Below, one piece after another: positions 58,188-64,000 of a stretch of 64,000 nt of DNA (positions are counted from its first letter, which is position 1; the number at the start of each line of letters is the position of its first letter). The stretch is from contig JAAUSR010000007.1 in NCBI GenBank assembly GCA_012032555.1, forward strand, positions 49,048 to 113,047. The letters are read 5' to 3'. A program made the position numbers and the translations under genes. The DNA comes from Thioploca sp. (GTDB taxonomy: Bacteria > Pseudomonadota > Gammaproteobacteria > Beggiatoales > Beggiatoaceae). Under the pieces are notes generated by a model. That model was not told the DNA's origin, did not search any database, and was given only the letters and a program-made list of their open reading frames with translations.

Positions 58188-58220
58188 GTTGGACTTCATC
58201 CTTGAAGGGTGGGGTCCAAC
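58188..58220 (+). terminator. Stem-loop downstream of hcp
   Basis: GTTGGAC (58188-58194) and GTCCAAC (58214-58220) form a perfect 7-base stem followed by TATTCTT. It could end or attenuate hcp transcription. Confidence 0.4.
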
Positions 58221-58239
58221 TATTCTTAGTATGTAGTAT

Positions 58240-58330
58240 GTAGGTTGGGTTAGCGAAGCGTAACCCAACAATGAGGTGGTGTTTAATCTGTTATTGGAAA
58301 ATCGGATTACGCTTTGCTAATCCGACCTAC
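58240..58330. repeat. Two-hairpin palindromic element (type 1)
   Basis: Outer GTAGGT / ACCTAC ends enclose two hairpins, GTTGGGTTA / TAACCCAAC (58244-58269) and TCGGATTA / TAATCCGA (58302-58325), each with an 8-base GC-containing loop. The 91-base length and layout match the element at 59799-59894. No open frame is present. It resembles paired REP-like elements. Confidence 0.7.
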
Positions 58331-58472
58331 TTTGCTAGGTTATGAGAAGATAGGTAAACCTGAAGGAGGAGATAAATTAGCCTTTAAAAGTTCTGTAGGA
58401 AATGTAAAACATGTTATGAATTTTTGTTGATGCTTTAAAGGATTTTTTTTCGAGTCAATAAGGAGAAGAAAT

Positions 58473-59177
58473 ATGAATATATCATCTGCTCTTGAGTACA
58501 ATTCCAAGCAATGCTTTTCAGCAGAGGTCATTCAAATCATCCAAAGTGAAGTGGGGGCTTCCCTTACGAAGGTTTTCGATGAGGAGACGATCGAAAAAAT
58601 ATCTGCTTGGCAGACAAGTCACCAATTAGAATCAGATGGGAAGTTGGGCCGAAAAACTTTAGAAGCCATGATTTCTGATCTAAAGGAGCAGAAAAAGCTG
58701 GGAGAAGCTGTTGCTTTGGAACAACATCTTAATCGTATGCAAGAAATTAATATCAAAGCGTTTTTGAAATTCATCCGGTACGCAGAGCATAAACGGGAGG
58801 ATGACGGGGTTTATTTCATATTGTATGGAGGAGAAACATTCTCTGATACAACTAAGCATCCAAATAAGACAGTAAAGAAATGGGGCAAGGAGTCCAGTGC
58901 GGCGGGAGCTTATCAAATTCTTTCAAGCAGTTGGGAAGAAGCAAAAAGAAAGGGAAAAGTCGTGAATTTCACTGCTTCTGAACAAGATAAGTATGCCATC
59001 TGGAAATTGGCAACTAGAGGAGCGATGAAATACGTTAAAATTGGCAACATTGAAAAAGCTATTGCTACATTACGTCAAGAGTGGGCTTCTCTACCAGGAG
59101 CTAGTCAATCGAAGATGACTATGTCAGAGGCGAAACAGCATTTCCAGAAATATGTAAAGGAGTATAGTAGGCCATGA
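58473..59177 (+). CDS. Predicted T6SS peptidoglycan-cleaving effector: PG-binding-like N-terminus plus lambda-endolysin-type domain
   Basis: The 234-residue protein has an N-terminal peptidoglycan-binding-like segment (about 15-70; FDEETIEKISAWQTSHQLES, DGKLGRKTLEAM). A C-terminal domain resembles lambda R/GH104 transglycosylases: YAEHKRED (Glu105 as the catalytic candidate), YGGETFSD, KHPNKTV, SSAAGAYQILSSSWEEAK, SEQDKYA and EWASLPGA. Such enzymes cut glycan strands. No signal peptide is present, as expected for an injected effector. It follows hcp and overlaps its downstream gene by ATGA, the usual sign of an effector-immunity pair. AAGGAG precedes the ATG by about 8 bases. Confidence 0.85.
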   Translation: MNISSALEYNSKQCFSAEVIQIIQSEVGASLTKVFDEETIEKISAWQTSHQLESDGKLGRKTLEAMISDLKEQKKLGEAVALEQHLNRMQEINIKAFLKFIRYAEHKREDDGVYFILYGGETFSDTTKHPNKTVKKWGKESSAAGAYQILSSSWEEAKRKGKVVNFTASEQDKYAIWKLATRGAMKYVKIGNIEKAIATLRQEWASLPGASQSKMTMSEAKQHFQKYVKEYSRP

Positions 59178-59734
59178 AGGGAAAAAAGTTCCGTTCTGTA
59201 TTTATGCTTACATTATTTTTACTCCCCGTGGTTAATCTTGCGGCAGAGAAGCAATTTCCACCGACTAAAGATAAACTGGTCTGTGGTGAGGCCGAGGTTG
59301 TTGCAGAAACGGTTTGTCTAGATATTCCAGAAATTGAAACACAATGCCAAAAACAAACTCTTCGATTGATTAACTCGATCAAAGAAGTTTCTAAATATCT
59401 ACCACAAGAAGGAAAGTTAGTTAAAAAACCTTCCCTTGTTAAGAATGCGGTGTTGGATGCTTTTGTTACTTCCTGGTTGTGTCTCAAATCAGAATCTGGT
59501 CCCCTATACATTTTGCTGTTGTACACCTGTAGTTGGGGTGAAGAAAATCAGAACTGCGTAGGGTACAACAGGGAGTGGATAAGGATTTTTGACATGGAGG
59601 GACACCATTTAACTGCAGGACTACCAAAACAAGGAGGTCAACGTCGTGAAAAGTTGTATAACCGACTCGGTATTTCTAAAATTATGGAAAAAGGGGTTAG
59701 CTTTCAGAGCTTAAAGTATTACCCATGGAAGTAA
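59174..59734 (+). CDS. Predicted periplasmic immunity protein for the lysozyme-like effector
   Basis: The 186-residue product begins with a signal peptide (FMLTLFLLPVVNLAAEK, residues 10-26) and contains four or more Cys (LVCGEAEVVAETVCLD, TQCQKQ). It matches no family I recognise. Its ATG overlaps the effector stop by four bases, and periplasmic export is exactly what is needed to neutralise a peptidoglycan-cutting effector delivered by a sister cell. The role is inferred from position and signal peptide. Confidence 0.65.
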   Translation: MKGKKFRSVFMLTLFLLPVVNLAAEKQFPPTKDKLVCGEAEVVAETVCLDIPEIETQCQKQTLRLINSIKEVSKYLPQEGKLVKKPSLVKNAVLDAFVTSWLCLKSESGPLYILLLYTCSWGEENQNCVGYNREWIRIFDMEGHHLTAGLPKQGGQRREKLYNRLGISKIMEKGVSFQSLKYYPWK

Positions 59735-59798
59735 ATGTTCACTCGCTCCCAGGGAGTATCGTCCACATCATGTGATGTTCTAGCCTACGTAGGTGGAT

Positions 59799-59894
59799 AG
59801 CAAGCGTAGGGTGGATAAGGCGCTAGCCGTCATCCACCTTTATTAAATTCAACCAATGGTGTATGGCACTTCGCTTATACACCCTACACTTGCT
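59799..59894. repeat. Two-hairpin palindromic element (type 2)
   Basis: Outer arms AGCAAGCGTAGGGTG (59799-59813) and CACCCTACACTTGCT (59880-59894) are inverted repeats with one mismatch. They enclose hairpins GGTGGAT / ATCCACC and GGTGTAT / ATACACC. The 96-base size and layout match the element at 58240-58330. Confidence 0.75.
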
Positions 59895-59953
59895 GTCAAA
59901 ACTTATGATGATCCTGCTAATAGTTCTCAACAGGTTTGGTTTTGGGAGCTACA

Positions 59954-60385
59954 ATGACATTCTTTCGTAAGATAATAGAAATAGTTATTGTATTTTATCC
60001 CTTCATAGTCAGTGGTGAAATTAACCAAACTGTGAAAAATGGGGTCTTTGAATTAAGTCTCACTCAAACTGAGGAAGGGTGTCATTTAGTCTATACCTCT
60101 CCCTCAACAAAGGGAGATTTAGCTCTTCAAGTAATTTCCCCCTGTAATTTTCATCGTTCTCCAGAGGGGAAAGTAAGAATCATGCCTACTCCGAAAGGAG
60201 ATGTCTTGCTGATAGAAAGTTCACGCCCACATTCAAATTTTCCCAAGAGGTGCCATACTCAAATTCAAGGGATCAGAATAAGTCATGAGCAAATAAAGAT
60301 TTCATCAGAAGTAAGCAAAGTTTTGATGTGTCCCCCATTTCAATGGGATGATGTCATGTTCGTGGGTATCTTTGGTCGGGATTAA
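59954..60385 (+). CDS. Small predicted periplasmic protein, possible second immunity gene
   Basis: The 143-residue product has a signal peptide (MTFFRKIIEIVIVFYPFIVS) and a short beta-rich body with Cys residues. GGGAG lies just before the ATG at 59954, which I prefer to the TTG at 59936. It lies between the two effector cassettes and is not close to a third effector. It may be an additional or orphan immunity protein. No family was recognised. Confidence 0.5.
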   Translation: MTFFRKIIEIVIVFYPFIVSGEINQTVKNGVFELSLTQTEEGCHLVYTSPSTKGDLALQVISPCNFHRSPEGKVRIMPTPKGDVLLIESSRPHSNFPKRCHTQIQGIRISHEQIKISSEVSKVLMCPPFQWDDVMFVGIFGRD

Positions 60386-60410
60386 TAACCAACCGATGGA
60401 TGGTACGGGG

Positions 60411-60428
60411 CAATGCCATTAAGTTAAG
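60411..60428 (+). repeat. Copy of the 18-mer MITE end sequence
   Basis: CAATGCCATTAAGTTAAG is identical to the left end of the element at 24286-24303. It lies 26 bases before the hcp fragment, marking a probable breakpoint between two T6SS cassettes. Confidence 0.65.
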
Positions 60429-60454
60429 CTAGATAGAGTGGGCAAAATGCCGCT

Positions 60455-60534
60455 GGTGGTAGTGCGACTTCACGGGCAACACATGCCAACATCAACTTAA
60501 CGAAGTATTTTGATGCCGCTTCCGATGAGATTTT
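60455..60534 (+). pseudogene. 80-bp remnant of a second hcp gene
   Basis: Bases 60455-60534 match hcp 57760-57839 in 78 of 80 positions (mismatches at the two bases in GTGCGACTTCAC versus GTGCAACCTCAC). Both ends are abrupt: upstream there is a MITE end and downstream a palindrome. The piece is internal (inside ATHANINLTKYFDAASDEIL) and cannot be expressed as Hcp. It is evidence that the second effector cassette once had its own hcp. Confidence 0.85.
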
Positions 60535-60540
60535 TGCTAG

Positions 60541-60562
60541 TTCCCACGCTCCAGCGTGGGAA
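60541..60562. repeat. Perfect inverted repeat after the hcp remnant
   Basis: Arms TTCCCACGCT and AGCGTGGGAA meet with a 2-base centre, directly after the hcp remnant. It may be a REP-like palindrome at the recombination point. Confidence 0.6.
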
Positions 60563-60652
60563 TTATCATGAACACACTAGCAAGCTAGGAATTTGTCATG
60601 TTCTCGATTTACCAGATTTATGTTTTTGGTTAAATTGCAGGAGAAAAATGTT

Positions 60653-61480
60653 ATGTCAAGAGGTAACGCTCTTTCCGCTCAGCAGATTCGCGATGCCATT
60701 GCATACAATCGTAGATGTCATGCTCACCATACCTCCTTGCTACAGAGGGCTCTGGGCATGGCCGCTACGGGTATAGCTTACGATGAAGGTTTTATCCGCG
60801 CTGTTGCTGACTGGCAGGAAGACAATTTGGGCAGTGGCCGGGGCGACGGCAAGGTCGGACCAATGACCGAAGCGCACTTGAACATCCAGCATCCTCAGGC
60901 AACCACTGCGGCAAATCGTGCGCTCGCCACACAAAGGGCCGGTAATGTTTTGTTCGACAGTTGGTACAACGACCTGCGCGACAACGACGACGATGGTCTG
61001 GTCGACCAAGGGCGGAGTGAAAGTGGTGGTGATGGCACTCATTATCAGAGAGAATATCTGTCTTTCCGCGTCGTTGCCGGCACCTACGGAGGACTAGGCT
61101 GGGGGCTGAATAGGACGCTCAGAGTGCCCAGCGACCGGACCATAACGGGAAATTTCCGCTATCGTGTTTGCGCCGATATTGTCTCTGGTGCTTATCATGA
61201 AGCGGGCATTATCCCTGGAGTTCTTCGTAGTACTCGCTCGATATTTGATGCCTTGAGCCACAGATGCTACGTCTTTCGTAAAAGCCAGGACTACCCTTCC
61301 GAGTATTTACCAGGTGATTTCATCTGCACGCTCGATTCGCACGGCGGGCATTCAGGTATGGTCGTGGCGCGAGGGCCTACCAGGCAGGTACCGCAAGTCG
61401 TTGAACTCCCAGGTCCATCCACCATGGTGGATTTGAACCAATACGATCCGACCTCCACCAATGACATCCGTCACCAATGA
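60653..61480 (+). CDS. Predicted T6SS peptidoglycan amidase effector (NlpC/P60- or CHAP-like), C-terminus altered
   Basis: The product has an N-terminal PG-binding-like segment (AYDEGFIRAVADWQE, then GDGKVGPMTEAHL, like the first effector) and a cysteine-peptidase-like C-terminal domain: FRYRVCADIVSGAYHEAGI with Cys173 and GDFICTLDSHGGHSGMVV with His230/His233, the Cys-His order of NlpC/P60 and CHAP amidases. GGAG precedes the ATG at 60653. It ends at a TGA at 61478-61480. A 16-base tandem duplication at 61456-61487 shifts the frame here; without it, 27 more residues would run to a TGA overlapping the next gene's ATG. The sequence is GC-rich (near 58%), unlike its surroundings. Confidence 0.75.
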   Translation: MSRGNALSAQQIRDAIAYNRRCHAHHTSLLQRALGMAATGIAYDEGFIRAVADWQEDNLGSGRGDGKVGPMTEAHLNIQHPQATTAANRALATQRAGNVLFDSWYNDLRDNDDDGLVDQGRSESGGDGTHYQREYLSFRVVAGTYGGLGWGLNRTLRVPSDRTITGNFRYRVCADIVSGAYHEAGIIPGVLRSTRSIFDALSHRCYVFRKSQDYPSEYLPGDFICTLDSHGGHSGMVVARGPTRQVPQVVELPGPSTMVDLNQYDPTSTNDIRHQ

Positions 61481-61487
61481 CATCCGT
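61456..61487 (+). repeat. Perfect 16-bp tandem duplication that shifts the effector frame
   Basis: CACCAATGACATCCGT is present at 61456-61471 and again at 61472-61487. Removing one copy lets the effector frame continue (TWTKQNVGLPPDVHYLLRLL) to a TGA at 61569-61571 that overlaps the downstream ATG (61571-61573) by one base. The original gene was therefore longer and coupled to its neighbour. Confidence 0.9.
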
Positions 61488-61570
61488 TTGGGTACCTGGA
61501 CCAAGCAGAATGTGGGTCTTCCTCCGGACGTACACTATTTGCTTCGCCTGCTACAAGGTCACTATCACTG

Positions 61571-63530
61571 ATGAATGATACCCCACCCTGCCAACAACAA
61601 GCATTTTATTTTCCGCTCATCGTTGTCGCGATAGCGATGCTGGCTTTTGAGCAATCGGTTTCGGCCGCACCGGCTGTGACCGAAGTCTGTGTCGGGCTTG
61701 CTCATTCCTGCGCACGGACGACTGACGGCAAGGTAGCCTGCTGGGGTGACAACGAAGGTCGCCAGGCCTCTACCAGCGATCTGAAACAAATCGAGTCACC
61801 CCGCTGGGTGAATGAATTTCCCGCTGCACAGTCGCTACGCTGTAGCCAAGGCGAGACCTGCGTGCGTACGCAGACGGGTGAAATTTATTGTCTAGGGGCG
61901 TCTCAAGGCGTCGAAAAGCTTGAACTTCCCGGGCCAGCGCAAGATCTCGTGCTGCACTGGAACGGTGGCTGCGTTTTGGTTGGTGGTCGAGTGCTCTGTT
62001 GGCGACGCCCACCGCTTTATGATCCCTATTCCGTTGTCAGTATTGCGGCATTGTCGTGGCCACGGCGTCTATGGGTGCCAGTACCGATAAAGGATGCCAT
62101 CGAATTCGCCCACATCTCACCGCTTGCCGAGGCAGTCTGCTTACGTTCGCACCACGGTCCGGTTTGCTTGCGGAATTTGTTGAGCGAGGATGCAGTGCTG
62201 GTCAAGCCTAGCGACACTACACTTACCGATGCGACGGATCTCGTGGCACCTGATTTACTCGGTGACGCGCTCTGCGGTGTATTAGCCGATGGTCTGGTGC
62301 TTTGTCGGGGTGACGATCCGCTGGCCGAGACCGAGAAAAGTTCAATCCGGTTGACTACTGCCTCGCGTCAGACGATCACCGCTTATGATGGCGGTTTTTG
62401 CTACGCGGATGCTGCTGCCATTCGATGTATTGGCAAGCCAAATTCTTTGGCATCGGAAATGCCTGGCCAGCACCTCAATTGCCCTCGGTCTGGATCATGC
62501 CTGTGCAGTGGTGCAAGAGGCCGTTTTTTGTTGGGGAGCGGCTTCATCTGGCCAACTGAGTGATGGGATTCCCTATATCCATGGGCGACCGATAGCTGTA
62601 CCTGGATTAACTCAGATCGTGGCCCTGGAGGTCAGCAGTTTTCAGGCGTGTGCGCTCAACCTGGACGGTGCGGTATCGTGTTGGGGATCACGACCCAATT
62701 ATACGGCCGGATTTAGCTTCGACTTTCTGCCACATAAGCTGAATCCGCCCGGTGGATCGGCGACTACGATTCGCGCCGCCGCTTCTGGACGGCTGGCAAC
62801 AGCCGAGGAACACACCGTATTACCGTTTTGTGCCAAAACCCATACCGGTTGGTGGTGTCTCAGGCAAACCTGGTCTCAGGGACTGAGAAAGGAAAGCTCG
62901 CCGCTGGATCGTTGGCATGCGGCACCGAAGCAGCGGTCACCGGACGGTCAGTGCGGCATCAGCGGTGCTGGCGACCTGCTCTGTGCAGGCATCCCGTCGC
63001 GTACGGGTAACCGGACCGTCAAAACCAAGTTATTGAAATATTCGAAGCTTGCTGACGATCGGGGCAAATCAATCGCTTTTGTTGAGGCCACTTCGCTATT
63101 TGGCATCCGGGGCAAGGAATACGTCTGCGCTCGAATGGCCAACCGGCGGGTCCGGTGTTTCGATACCACTGCGCCGGCAGTTTCTGCAGCGATCATTTCG
63201 CCAGCATTGGAGGCTCTCAACAATATCGTGCAGTTGGCTGCCGATGGACCAGGCGACGAGGGCATCGCATGTGCACTAGATACTGACGGAGCGGTTTGGT
63301 GCTGGGGGAGTAACCACTTTGGTCAATTGGGGGAAGTTGAAACTAGAGGGCCGTTTACACCCGTCCGCATCATCGGTCTACCGCCCAGCCAACGGATTGG
63401 AGTTGGCGGCCGATTTGTTTGTGCCCTCACCAACGACAGTCGAGTATTCTGCTGGGGTAGCAATCGCTTCGGCGCCGCGCCGGATGGTGCCCTAGGCAAG
63501 CGTGATAAACCTGCGGCAGTGGTGTGGTAA
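61571..63530 (+). CDS. Secreted RCC1/BLIP-II-type repeat protein, candidate immunity protein, split by a frameshift
   Basis: The frame from 61571 stops at 62563, but the adjacent frame is coding from about 62475 to 63530. One extra base between 62440 and 62480 explains both. Joined, it is about 652 residues with a signal peptide (PLIVVAIAMLAFEQSVSA) and about thirteen RCC1-like units of the form CA....DG.V.CWGSN...GQ, most with a Cys pair (CALDTDGAVWCWGSNHFGQL). That would suit two seven-bladed propellers. RCC1 folds such as BLIP-II inhibit enzymes, so this may neutralise the amidase encoded upstream, whose restored stop overlaps this ATG. That function is a hypothesis. Confidence 0.8.
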
Positions 63531-63653
63531 AACAATAATCGGTGGTGAGCCCACATAGGTGTGATAAGCAGCAGCGTCGTACACTATTTTTCGCCCTCCA
63601 TCAATGGAAAAAAGGTGGGTAACGCTTTGCCTATCCTATTTGATTTCCATACT
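63531..63653. other. Intergenic region after the RCC1 gene, nothing recognised
   Basis: This short stretch has no gene-like content. GC falls back towards the local AT-rich background here, marking the end of the GC-rich cassette. Confidence 0.4.
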
Positions 63654-63780
63654 AGCCAGGTAGGGTGTACGAAATGCCATCCCATTATGGCTAATTACTA
63701 TAGAACTTACACAGTACTTTGCCCATCTTGAATGGAATTTGAGGTGGGAAACACTTTGCTTTTGCCCACTCTACCTGGCT
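63654..63780. repeat. Palindromic element abutting the second tssB leader
   Basis: AGCCAGGTAGGGTG (63654-63667) and CACTCTACCTGGCT (63767-63780) are 14-base inverted repeats with one mismatch, 127 bases overall. The element ends two bases after the start of the duplicated leader (63779), so it marks one boundary of the duplicated block. Confidence 0.65.
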
Positions 63781-63975
63781 TAAAGCTTGGAGAGGAAGTT
63801 TGACTCAGACAAAGCTTTTACCAGGTCACCTCATGCAGTAGTTGTTTTTTAAACGATTTTAGACTAGAGTCTTAGGGTATGGAAAAGCGGTGATGAAAGT
63901 TTTCTTTCCAAGGAATGAATGGGTGTCAATTCATTGACTTGTCTGCACTTTAGCTACTAAAAGAGTATCAAGACC
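63779..63975 (+). promoter_or_regulatory. Structured tssB leader, second copy
   Basis: 63779-63829 is identical to 55058-55108, and 63874-63975 (continuing into tssB to 64000) is identical to 55146-55247 and beyond. The middle differs and is 7 bases longer, but still has a GACT-AG-AGTC stem near 63861-63872. The conserved stem despite changed sequence suggests structure under selection. No -10 palindrome like that of copy 1 lies upstream. Confidence 0.65.
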
Positions 63976-64000
63976 ATGGCTAAAAAAGAAAGTACCCAAA
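63976..64000 (+). CDS. tssB: Start of a second tssB gene, cut by the window edge
   Basis: The last 25 bases, ATG onward, encode MAKKESTQ and match the start of tssB (55248) exactly, with an identical leader. A second sheath gene presumably continues beyond the window, so the T6SS locus is a tandem array of sheath/hcp/effector modules. How far the copy extends cannot be seen. Confidence 0.8.

Noticed and set aside
59119..59526. 135-codon minus-strand frame across the effector/immunity overlap
   Set aside because: Antisense to two genes with clear start, export signal or catalytic motifs; no support for expression.
1..64000. tRNA, rRNA, integrase attachment sites or prophage
   Set aside because: No cloverleaf, rRNA-like sequence, integrase or phage structural genes beyond the T6SS and effector genes were recognised.

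Overview
The window (about 40-45% GC overall) looks like a chromosomal segment of a large sulfur bacterium of the Beggiatoaceae (Gammaproteobacteria). This is an inference. It rests on intergenic TAACTGA heptamers, which I recall being reported as abundant in marine Beggiatoaceae; on very large TIR/WD40/TPR, CHAT and Calx-beta proteins; on a nitrate-type (NIT) chemoreceptor; and on gammaproteobacterial gltB, msr, hemerythrin and T6SS genes. No rRNA, tRNA or CRISPR array was recognised.

Layout. (1) 1-8638, minus strand: three multicopper-oxidase-type cupredoxin genes downstream of an 1822-residue secreted beta-helix protein. The copper motifs are divided between two polypeptides. Divergent from it (8961-11314) are a SCO1-like copper chaperone and a cytochrome c/periplasmic-binding fusion, so the locus reads as an extracytoplasmic copper/redox system. 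(2) 11469-25656: housekeeping and stress genes (bacteriohemerythrin, MsrB-MsrA fusion, GltB, a VIT/VWA/OmpA surface protein, a methyltransferase), with decayed fragments (kdsD 5' end, a frameshifted small gene) and a MITE-like element. (3) 24508-28408: a Tat-exported NMT1/NrtA-type binding protein divergent from a NIT-domain chemoreceptor. (4) 28563-37934, minus strand: a SEFIR-ATPase, a Gly-repeat membrane ATPase overlapping it, and a 1773-residue protein with three TIR domains, a membrane segment, 14 WD40 repeats and TPR-like repeats. This is the best candidate for a little-described signalling or anti-phage system. (5) 38701-47557: a small DUF3096-like protein, IS remnants, a plant-type LRR protein, a TPR-CHAT protease-like gene with DUF4350-like and MoxR genes, a 21-bp periodic array and a TauE/SafE transporter. 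(6) 47730-54539: a 2269-residue surface protein. (7) 55009-64000: a modular T6SS locus, leader-tssB-tssC-hcp followed by two peptidoglycan-targeting effector cassettes and then a second copy of the leader and tssB start at the window edge. An 80-bp hcp remnant, palindromic elements and a GC-rich second cassette point to cassette shuffling.

Several genes are interrupted by single-base shifts, two of them at short T runs (multicopper oxidase at 607-1887, moxR at 45305-46281), and others lie elsewhere (RCC1 gene, small gene at 13164-13506). One effector end is displaced by a clean 16-bp tandem duplication. Homopolymer indels could be assembly errors; the 16-bp duplication looks biological. All functions are from reading motifs, without database searches.
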